Below are positions 32,201-43,726 of a stretch of DNA of 64,000 nt, piece by piece. The notes under the pieces are model-generated. The model was not told the origin of the DNA. It was given only the letters and a program-made list of their open reading frames with translations, and did no database searches. The position numbers and the translations under genes are program-made. The stretch is from Halisarca cf. caerulea (Eukaryota; Porifera; Demospongiae; Chondrillida; Halisarcidae), in assembly GCA_963170055.1 (NCBI GenBank), contig CAUJGJ010000397.1:2606001-2670000 (forward strand), given 5' to 3'. Every line of letters begins with the position of its first letter. The first letter of the stretch is position 1.

Positions 32201-33012
32201 CCAGTTCTCTGTCGGCATAGACGGTTGAAGTCCTGAGACTCATTCTCAATGAAAGACTTAACAGAAGTTCGATCATCTTTTTTGGGCCGCTGGAAGGCGG
32301 CCCTATATTGTTTTTACTTTCACCGAAGTGTCCGGAATGTCCGTAACGATGTCAATATATATATATATATATATATGTCAACAACATGGCGGACGCGAAG
32401 TCGGTACGTAATCTTTTGGCTATATTTCGGTGAAATTCATTCGTCTGCTCCTGCTTTTATCAGCGAAGAGTCTTTTCGACCAGAAGAGTTCTTCGTAGTA
32501 TTATTTTAGTCAATAACAACGATTTCCAAGCGATTCGAGTTTCCAGGGCCGAAGGCGGCCCACGAGTTTTTTAAACTCGAATCGCTTGTTCAATCATGAA
32601 CACGGGTTTCAATGGGAATGACTTCTGTTCTTTGCCAAACGCCCGTGCACAAGCTCGACAATTAGACAGAGAATGGGCAGCCCTTTCATTTACTGATAAC
32701 TTATCCCAGAATCGAATCGAAATAATCTTTTCCCAAAGAAAATCGAGGGCCTTGGAATCGGAGTTTGAACTGGTCACTGAAACACGTTGACCCGGGAGAC
32801 TGATTACCTGATGTACCTGTTTGATTCTTTGTTTTCGGTGAGGCATCCTCGGAGGCATCCGTCTTCTGTCCCTCGGTATTTGCCTTATTTCCCGAATTTG
32901 AAGATTCACGATCTTCCCAGCTCTTCAAATAGGTTTCGTACACAAGAGTGCGGCAAAAGCCACAGTTGAAAAGAGTACCGACTTTCTCTGTGAAAGGCAT
33001 GACCGCTTCAAA
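29205..33012 (-). pseudogene. SAP-motif transposon-type gene, degenerate copy
   Basis: Read from 33012 down: MPFTEKVGTLFNCGFCRTLV (N-terminus), a frame change near 32790, SLSNCRACARAFGKE and FPLKPVFM (to 32591), an H-element insertion (32284-32590), a decayed stretch, then ELRVLLAQYERRRSLWVWHD and GEIHFIAHGSSSLADQA (31109-31516). 31136 to about 30150 is open: KYFKGDKPAAEFKAGISCGG, a Cys cluster, the SAP-like LSTEDLRRELEARGVKDYPT, GVQRVPSLL, LSFEPLHDLKGYLG and NAENEERLF. The C-terminus is frame-shifted, with a stop near 29393, and ends in a charged block near 29205. It matches the plus-strand gene at 46211-50275 along its whole length. I know this family only as an uncharacterised one expanded in sponges and cnidarians. 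SAP motifs usually bind DNA. Confidence 0.7.
32284..32590 (+). mobile_element. H element, subfamily A, complete copy inside the SAP-motif gene
   Basis: 5' hairpin GGGCCGCTGGAAGGCGGCCC (32284-32303), ACTTTCACCGAAGTGTCCGG, (AT)n at 32354-32375, GTCAACAACATGGCGGACG, and the 3' palindrome 32527-32590 containing GGGCCGAAGGCGGCCC. It interrupts the SAP-motif gene between the codons for KPVFM and KKDDRTS. The plus-strand paralogue (about 46930) gives the empty site. The target is a T run: CATCTTTTTT before and TTCAATCAT after. Confidence 0.85.
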
Positions 33013-33284
33013 TGACAACAATCAAAAAGGCTTCACGTCTGTTTGTCAGTACAGCGACTGTTGACAATAAACAGCGAAAAAGGTATCACGTACGTATACG
33101 GAAATGACTTCCCACTTAAATCTCAAGCCTTGTCTATGACGTCACATCCAGGTCACGCTAAAGTCATGTGAAAACTGGCCTCCCAAGGCTTTGTGGACAT
33201 GTCCATGCTGAAATGGTCGGGCGGCACTGACATAGGCCCGGAACGGCTGTGTTTTCTACTTCATTTTAACATTTTTCGGATAAT

Positions 33285-33440
33285 ACAACTTTTCCATGTT
33301 GGGGATTTCAATTCTCTGTAGTTTTCCAAAGTTACTAATCAAAAAGTGAGTCTAGATTGTGTTAACTGTACATTTTTGGTAATTTTCTTGAAAAGTAAGT
33401 GGAGTAATAAAATCCCCCACATGGAAGTTTTAAGTATAGT
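33285..33440. repeat. Short inverted-repeat element, about 155 bp
   Basis: CCATGTTGGGGATTT at about 33293 pairs with AAATCCCCCACATGG at about 33417. The sequence is related to the repeat end at 15826. No coding sequence. Confidence 0.5.
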
Positions 33441-33729
33441 CATGAAGATTATATTAAAGCCCTTCTCTGGTGTATGGTGCATCTTCTACGCTGCCGCCCG
33501 GCCAATTTGTGCTGTTTTACAAGGTAACGAAAACGTGCCTGCCGATCGCTGCTAAAGCGAGCAATGATTACAAATAAGGTATCAAATGAAAGCCAATATG
33601 TTGTTCCACAAACCTATATATGAATTGTAGGCATATGCATCATCTATAAGAGAAGAGAGAAAGAAAAACAAGGGTGAAAATATTTTTTTGGCGAAGCCAT
33701 TAAAGTGCAAACGGACATGTTCCACATGC

Positions 33730-34796
33730 AATGATAGCATATCGCGGACGGATATCCTACCTACAAGACATCCCGAAAAAACCACAAAGTTTGGGATAAA
33801 GGTATGGCTCCTAGCAGAGTTCAAGACAGGATACATTGTCAACTACATTGTCTACACTGGAAAACTGAGTGAGGAAAACATGGACTCAGAGCTGGAGGGT
33901 CATAATCAAGGTTACAAGGTTGTAATGGCCCTGATAAAACCATACCTCAACCTCGGTCACCATGTTTATTTTGACAACTTGTTTACATCCCTCAAGCTAC
34001 TACAAGATTTGCAAGTCAAAGGGACCTATGCCACTGGAACTGCAAGGTCTAACAGGAAGGGGTACCCAACTGAGATAAAAAATGCTAAACTGAAAGTTGG
34101 TGAATACATGGAGCAGCAACGACAAGGCATAGTTGTTACAAAATGGCATGACAAACGAGAAGTGAGTTTGATGACAACATGAACCCACTCACCATTAGTC
34201 GCAAATCCAAAGATCCATCCAAGAGAGTGGTTAAGATGCCAGTTGTCATCCACCAATACAATACGTACATGAGTGGGGTGGATCTATCGGATTAGTTGCG
34301 GCAATACTATGCTAGCGGGCGCCAGAGTAAAAAGTACTGGAAGTACATCTGGTTCTTGATAGATACTTCTATATGTAATGCATTTGTGGCTTCCAAGGGA
34401 CAACTATCTGACACAGGGAAGCAGTTCTTGTTTCGTCTAGCTTTGGCCAAGCAGCTCATCAGTGGGTTTTCCAGCCGATACAGACAGCCCTCCAAGCGAA
34501 GCGCTAGCACCTGCAATGACAGCCTCGCAAAGAAGAAGACTGTGAAGGCACCACTAGAAGTTGTTCTGGTAAAGCCTGGTAGTCTCTTACAGCACGAAGG
34601 AGTAACTTTTGCCTCTAGAAAAAGGGCTTGTGCGTAGTGCCAGAAGAAGAACTTGAGAATACCGAAGGGCCGAATCCACGAAACTGTGTACGGCTGTTAC
34701 ACCTGCGATATTCATCTTCACCACGGCTCTTGCTTCCAGAAATATCACGATGAAGTTGTTTTCGTGTCTGAAGAGCATCCAAGCAGTACTATGTAG
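33730..34796 (+). pseudogene. piggyBac transposase 2, C-terminal half
   Basis: It begins MIAYRGRISYLQDIPKKP in one frame and, after a one-base change near 33780, continues TKFGIKVWLLAEFKTGYIVN. Second catalytic Asp in VYFDNLFTS (about 33972), third in YMSGVDLSD (about 34283). Breaks: a frame change near 34180, TAG at 34293-34295 just after the third Asp motif, and TAG at 34635-34637. A C-terminal cysteine-rich domain (CQKKN, GCYTCDIHLHHGSC) ends at 34796. It completes the N-terminal half at 25083-25754. Three breaks show an older copy than the one at 3913. Confidence 0.75.
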
Positions 34797-36489
34797 GAAA
34801 TATGTGTGTTTAGGACATTTTCTTGACTGTAGATGTTGATATGCTAAGTATGCGCAACTTTATAACTTGTCTTTTCTTTGAATATGCCATAAACTTTGTC
34901 TTTGTCTTGATTTTTGTATTCTCTGGCTTTTGAAGTAATAGTTAATCGAAAGTTGCAATACAACAAGGCAAGCGAGAAAGGAGTTATAACGAAAAACTAA
35001 ACTTGCTTTAAGAATCGACACGTGGTGCACTAAGGTGACAATTCTTATGGTATCTAGGAAGGGGTTCCATTTAGCACTTCCGGTTTCTTATGGTGCAAGA
35101 TGTGTTAAAGGAACCATTAAGAACAATGACTTTAAACTTCATAACATTGTGTAACAGTAGTTTACTGCAGGGTGTGCAAATATGCAAAACCTTCCATCTT
35201 GCAACCTATTTTAAGTATACGTATATTTTCGTATATATAATATTATCATGATATCAGAGGTTTCGCAAATTTGTGAAACCTCCGGTCATTACTTCCGGTG
35301 ATTCAGTCATACGTCACACGTGAATCTGCGCCTGCGCAGGAAATAAGCCACGAGGAGGATCATGGGTCGCAATCAAGGCATTTCCATAGATGCACAGCTA
35401 ACTGCTTTGTCGCTATGTGAGTCTCACATTTCCAGTCGACTACATATTCTAATGCTCAATAAAGCCTGATTTTGGCATTTACTCTTTAAGTGTTTGTGTG
35501 ATTCGTGCATGTGTACCTCGCTTGGCTGCCTTAAAGTTTCTTCTGTTTGCATTGGCAGCACTTCAGCTGTAGTGGATTTTAGCTGAATGAACTTCGGCAA
35601 AGGCCAGGAGTTGGGAGGGTTGGGAAATGGATTAGCCACGAATGTCATCCATTCTTTCAGGCTATCTTCTTTTATCCAGGACTGCCAAGACTCCAGTTGC
35701 GTGCTGAAGGTTGCAATCTCTGCCTTCTTGTCCACTGGCGGGACATGTGTTGGACTGCTACTGACATCCGGATATTCCTGAGGGATAAAGTGTACCAATT
35801 GAAGGTTTGTTACAAGACATTGTGTGTCGGCAGTTGTTCTTAGGCAAATAGCTACATGGCTACATCTAACGTAATGGGAACTTTTTGCATTAACGTTTTT
35901 GTTTTTAACTGGGTACCTAGAATGGTGCTAGCCTTGTTGCTACAAGTCTCTCCACCTTGAAATCATAATATTATTATTGACGCTGGATTTGTCTAATTGA
36001 ATAAGCTTTCGTACCTGTCAGTGTAGTAGTGGTGTGTTTTATTAAACCATAGATGCAGCAGCATGGTTCCTCCAACCATAGACACACAAACCACTTTGGC
36101 TTTCATTTTAGCAAGAAAAGCAAAACTCTGTACCTTTTGAAATGAGAGACCTTAAGTTTAAAACACCCTTAGCCTGCTATTTGGTTATTTAGAAAAATCA
36201 AGGATAATGGATGAGACTTTCCTTTTCCTTTCTTAGTACCTGTCAGCAGGTTAAGTCCATCACAAGTTATATATAAGAAATTTCTGTGTTCTTACTAGAC
36301 AGAGCTAAAGACTATTCAAAGAACATATGCAAGTGAAACGTACGTTATATACGTACACACATACGTATGTATGTATCATCTGAAATCCTTTTTTGAGCCC
36401 TTTTAAACTGATTCTACTAGTTTTGTAAAAAAAAGTATTAAATCTACCACAGTGTGTGTATTTCATCTACTTCAACCAGCCATAAACTA
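34797..36489. other. Intergenic, one unrecognised minus-strand ORF
   Basis: Mostly AT-rich. 35424-35798 on minus is open for 124 codons (STQLESWQSWIKEDSLKEWM near its middle), without a recognised domain; it could be an exon. A CpG-containing stretch with TACGTCACACGTG and TGCGCCTGCGCAGG (35310-35340) just left of it looks promoter-like. Confidence 0.25.
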
Positions 36490-37045
36490 CGATTTATGCG
36501 ACAAAACTAAAGTAAATTAGGATGATCCGTATGCAATTGAATTTGTTGCGCTCACTAATCACCAGATCAAGCTACTTATGTGTTTCTTGAACTTCAATCT
36601 CTATATCCTTTTGTCAACTGACAGCCTTCATGCTTGTGTAAATAAGTGTGTATTACTATAGTACTTGGATCACAGCCAGCCATTTAATATCACTGCGGGT
36701 CTATATAGGATTTTTATCTTGGTCATCAAATTACCCTCGAAAATGATGGTCATGGGCTTCAAGATCCTGCATGAGCTAGCCTACGATGGTAAGAACTTTG
36801 AAATACTGAGATTGGATTGACTTCTGTAAAAGAGTCACTTCTGATCTACTGATGGGATTATGATTTTTATTTACCTTGATAGCTAGTTTACCATGACCGC
36901 AGATAGGATGAACCTCGGTGATCAAATTACAATTTCTGTAACCTTTGAGATCAAATTATGTTGATAAGTGGTATCCATATGAAGTAACGCTACTCACACG
37001 ATTGCAGTACATTGCTTTACTGTTACGCTATAGTAACTTTTTAAT
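36490..37045. repeat. Decayed MITE of the GGTAGG(A/G)(A/G)TCAAAAAA group
   Basis: It shares the interior order of the element at 41779-42452: CTCACTAATCACCAGATC, ACTTGGATCACAG, GATGGTCATGGG, AGGATGAACCTCGGTGATC, TTTGAGATCAAATT. The left end is not clear. Its right part overlaps the exon at 36994. Confidence 0.5.
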
Positions 37046-37330
37046 GTGTTCAGTAATTGGATAGGACTGCTACAGTCTGTAACACAAAGTTGGATCCCAT
37101 TTATTACCTCTAGAATTTCTCCTTGTACCACTTGCCAGGGGTCTGTACTTCTGTCTTTGTACCTCATGATGATGCCACCTGTCCCTGTGACAAATTCAAA
37201 ACACAGCGGACCACTGTGTCCCTTCAGTTTGCTCTCTCCCAGCCACTCACGAACATTGTATATCTCTTCCAGCTTGATGACAAGAGGGGTTGGTGTATAG
37301 CTATCTTCAATGTTCTTTTGTAAATCTGAG
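36994..37330 (-). pseudogene. Probable 3' exon of the DUF7869-like gene
   Basis: Open on minus: SDLQKNIEDSYTPTPLVIKL, EEIYNVREWLGESKLKGHSG and PLCFEFVTGTGGIIMRYKD, DPWQVVQGEIL. The spacing of GHS-P--F-F and YK-----DPW resembles the region after the catalytic core in DUF7869-type proteins. The last codons lie in MITE sequence. Assignment to the gene fragments at 41-55 kb rests on strand, order and this resemblance; a long H element separates them. Confidence 0.4.
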
Positions 37331-37610
37331 GAAACAAGTAATTCAGTTTGAAATTGTAGGCTGGCTGTTATCATGAGGACTGACACACGTGCTTGATTAT
37401 TTATGGCAGTTAATAACTTATCAAAAAGTTATGTGTTGAAAGGGTAGTTAGTGGCTGTTCCCAAACCCATCTGAAACTAGGTCATTTTATATATAAACTA
37501 GGTCATTCTATATTATTTTCATTATGAATTCCAGAAGTGTAACGCACTATTCATATGTGTAACCTGTGCAGCGAAAAGGTACCCAAACCGTTTACAGTAA
37601 ACAATGCGAA

Positions 37611-40203
<2,593 letters not shown>

Positions 40204-41131
40204 AAAAAGGCAAAACCACGAAGACGCCCAGACCAGTAGTTTGTTAGTTTCGAAGACTTTAAATTTTCACTCGGTGAGCACGGCCATTTTATAATTTCGA
40301 ATACGGAGAACATGTCATAACCTTATGAATATAATTATCTCGCTAGCCTGCCATTGTAATTCCTCATACATGTCATAAACCATTGCAAAATCATATACGG
40401 TACTTCCCATAGAAATTTTAACAATTTGTTATGAACAAACGAACAAGCGAATGAATAACGAAGGGCAAACGAATGTGGAATGAACGAGCAAGCGAACGAA
40501 CACTTGAACCCATGACGTCATAATGTGACGTTTTCAAAATTACGCAACTTCTATAAAGACGTCATGGCTTCGACTAGGTGAGCGATTCTTCGGATTCTCC
40601 CACAAGTTGGCGAAATGAATGAAACGAAATTTCATCATCCTTAGCTATCTCACTGTCAATGAAGACCAGGATAGCATGCGTCTTGGTGGGTTTTTTACCA
40701 GTTACCGCTTCTGGTAATGGTGCCCGTATCTTTAAATTTATTCAGGAAATGCGATATCCCGGGCTTCGTAACGTGGTGGCCTTCTGACGGTAGATTCGCG
40801 ATCTGAGACTAAGACTTGCCTATTCTGAGTACCGTATATGCTCCAATTTTTCGTCATTCCAATTATTCGTCATGGGCTCCAAAAAGGATGAAAAGCATTC
40901 TAATTGATGACAAAATAGCATGTGTTCTAATCCTACGTCAGAGACCCTAATCATTCGTCACGCGGGCTGGACGCCTTTGTTCTGCCATTTGTTGTGCCAT
41001 TAATATACTGGATAGATAGGCATTTTTACATTGTGAGAGACACACAGAATAGTAGTATTGTACACAACTGAGTACACTGGCAGGGTAAGTGAATCAGTCG
41101 TTGAGGATCAAAATTTTGGTTGTGTATGTAC
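40204..41131. repeat. Repeat-rich spacer with a Tigger-like end
   Basis: At 40833 TACCGTATATGCTCCAATTT is followed by repeats of ATTCGTCA (40850-40965), like the ends of the Tigger element at 20355. This is probably a solo end or MITE remnant. GAACAAACGAACAAGCGAATG-like short repeats lie at 40432-40505. No gene is seen. Confidence 0.45.
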
Positions 41132-42552
41132 CTGCTTGAAAACTTTGTTCTTCACCAAGAGAGCACAGTAGCTGAAAAAGTATTTGTTTTCATTTTCTCG
41201 TGCACAGTTGTCGAGTTGAATCATTAGAGTTTCTGGGAGCCCTCCTGTTCTGAAATGTACAGATTTGTGTGTGTAACAGATTTGGACTTATGTACGTATG
41301 TTGTGTGAATTTTGCTTATGTACATGCTCTGGAGATGTTCTAGTGTTTTGTTCAACACATTGATAGTGAGGTTGGAATCATGGGGCCATTCATGCACATC
41401 CACAAATGCCAAGGCTATCTTCCCATGTTCTGCCTGTGTATGGACCAGTACGCCAGTAATGTGGGCTGCTATCCGTGCCAGTGGCTGAGTTGAATTTAGA
41501 CTCTGGCACCAAGAATGGTAGGGACATCTTCTGCTGGTCCATTCCATCTATAATGATTGACAAGTACTTCTCTGCCTCAGCTCTTGCTAACTCTCTATGA
41601 GTGAAATACTCTTTCCTTTCAATCCTGTGGGAGAAATATGTACAGTTAAGGTAAAATCACTACTTTGATGACTTCTAGAAATTATAGTTTATTGTTGTTC
41701 ATAGTGTAGTAACTGGCAAATTGCAGAAAGGTAGTTACTGTAGCTGCTAAATATAACATCGTAATGTACACTCTTTCATACGGTAGGCGTCAAAAAAATT
41801 TCCATATCGTAATCGTAAAATGGCCAAATTACGATTACATTCCGATATGATTACAATTTTGTTGATAAATCACGAAGGCCAGATTACGATGCTAAAGTAG
41901 AGAAATTACGGAAATCCCAGATCGAATTACGTTAGCCATATGCAACGAAACTAAACTGAAGTGAGTCAGGACGCTGCGCTCACAAAATCATCAGATCGAA
42001 TTACCTACGTATTTCTCAAACTTGGATCCCTATATCCTTCGTGTAAACAAGCTTGTTTAGCACTTGGAACACAGATAGCCGTGCAGTGTCTCTGCGGTTC
42101 AAACTGCATACGATTTTTATTATCTTTGAGATCGAATTACCTTCACGAAGGATGGTCGTTGGGTTCAAAATAGTTAGCTAGCCTAACGATGATCTGATCT
42201 TCGAGATCCTGAGGATAGGATGGACCTCAGTAAAAAGGGTCGCTTCTGCTCTAGATCTGCTGATCGGATTACGATTTGTATTTGAGGATGAACCTAGGTG
42301 ATCCAATTACGATTTCTATAAGCTTTGAGATCAAATTGCGGTGATGAATGGCATCCAAATGAAATTACGATTTTCACTACGCACATCATAACTACGATTA
42401 CGGTACGTTACTTAACTATTATGCTACGGAAACTTTTTTGATGTCTACCGTAGTTCACACATGTTAACAATGGTTTGTGCTGATTTTTACCTGATTTCAT
42501 CCATATGTTTTTCATACTCTTTCTCCAACTGTTTGATGTAGCTGCTGTTCCC
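41132..42552 (-). pseudogene. DUF7869-like gene, three core exons
   Basis: Exon 42552-42491 (acceptor TTATTCTAG, donor GTAAAA) encodes NSSYIKQLEKEYEKHMDEIR. Exon 41635 to about 41330 encodes IERKEYFTHRELARAEAEKY and LSIIIDGMDQQKMSLPF, then after a one-base change LARIAAHITGVLVHT, DVHEWPHDSNLTINVL. Exon 41258-41132 encodes GGLPETLMIQLDNCARENEN KYFF and ends at a GTACAT donor. IIDGMDQ and QLDN carry the spaced aspartates of an RNase H-like fold as in DUF7869 proteins (family from memory; function unproven, probably transposon-derived). The frame change makes it a pseudogene. N-terminal exons lie at 54-55 kb; a probable 3' exon at 36994. Confidence 0.6.
41779..42452. mobile_element. MITE, 674 bp, TACGGTAG ends
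   Basis: Left TACGGTAGGCGTCAAAAAAA and right (inverted) TACGGTAGACATCAAAAAAG. The interior is rich in ATTACGATT-type words. It lies in an intron of the DUF7869-like gene. Relatives are at 36490, 54416 and 55741. Confidence 0.7.
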
Positions 42553-43340
42553 TAGAATAATCACATAGTATGAAGGAACATTAATTTTTATACAGTTTTT
42601 TTCAATTGGTTTAACTGAAGTTTCATTCCAATTAACGGGGTTTACATTGCAATTAGTGCACTTTAATTTCAATTAGCAGATTTCAAAATTCTGTAGCTCA
42701 AGTTTGGAGTAATTTTCTGGGCAATAGCCCAACTTCATTGAATTTATTGAAACATATGTTAAACCAATTGCAAAGACTGTTTTTACTTTTGTCGGAAGTT
42801 AGTGCTCATACTACATAGTTACATTTTAATGAAAAGCACTGTTACTGGTACACTCTGTGTACAATATTTGTGACTGTATGCAAATGGCTGGTGGCTTCAA
42901 CAGCAATTGGATCACTGAAAAGGAACCATGCTGTAGCAGTGTGTGGCTGGAGGGTACTCATGTGTAATCAATGATCATAGGTGGTGGAATAGGGGGCAAG
43001 GGGGGAGGGTAGTCGTTCCTTGTCCCCTTAGGTTAGGTTAGGTAAGCTTATTTTGACAGTCCCCTTCTTATGCAATAATACTAATTACTAACTTTACAAT
43101 GGAAAATCCAACAATAAATACTGATAATGCCCCTAAAAGTTGAAAAATATACAATTTTCATGAATTTTAGAGTGGAACCACATTACTTGTGATTCTATAA
43201 ATCCTCACACATGTTTCCCATGACATCATACAATATGTAATAATTTTACCAAAAAAAATGATGTGTTACCTCTCAAGCAGTATCGAACAATAATATATAT
43301 CACAATGTCTACGCACATCATACACGCCCCACCCCACCCA
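42553..43340. other. Intron-like spacer, nothing recognised
   Basis: AT-rich. A short TTAGGTTAGG stretch near 43028 is not a telomeric array. No gene or recurrent element. Confidence 0.4.
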
Positions 43341-43726
43341 TGCGCAGGTGAGTTATGTCCAATTTTGGACATAACACAAAATGGCCGACGTTAAGGAGGC
43401 GTCCAAAACTACCCCCTTATTTTGCTTTCTGGAAGGGATATTGCTGACATTAACTTATTATTTTGTATAACAAACCTATTTACATTATGTTGGTGTTCTT
43501 CTTGCAACAATCTACAAGTCGAACGTCTCGTTAAAGGCATTTTCTTCTGATGCTATTGAAAAAACAAAAAACGAAAATCGCGGTGGTAAAAATCTCCGAT
43601 TCTGAACACACCAATAGGTCCAAAGGACTCCTTAGATTCATAAGTGGCCTGAAAGATTCCTGGAGCCTGGTAGCTCAAAGCACGGCTGTTATGTCCAGGG
43701 GTTTCCTTTGATTTTCGAGGTCTCCA
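43341..43726 (+). repeat. Hairpin and inverted partial copy before the tandem array
   Basis: GTTATGTCCAAT and ATTGGACATAAC-type arms form a perfect hairpin at 43352-43375. 43567-43697 is a diverged inverted copy of array sequence 43738-43868: CGGTGGTAAAAATCTC, AAAGATTCCTGGAGC and GTTATGTCC recur in reverse. The two can fold into a long stem. Confidence 0.65.

Larger units (their letters stand above)
25755..33729. mobile_element. About 8-kb insertion splitting piggyBac 2, with 17-bp inverted ends
   Basis: GCATGTGGAACATGTCC at 25755-25771 and its exact reverse complement at 33713-33729 lie precisely at the two breakpoints of the piggyBac gene. No clear target duplication is seen. Inside are a foldback element, two minisatellites and a SAP-motif gene remnant. 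The block may be one large DNA transposon or a composite; an inversion-type rearrangement is the alternative. Confidence 0.5.
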
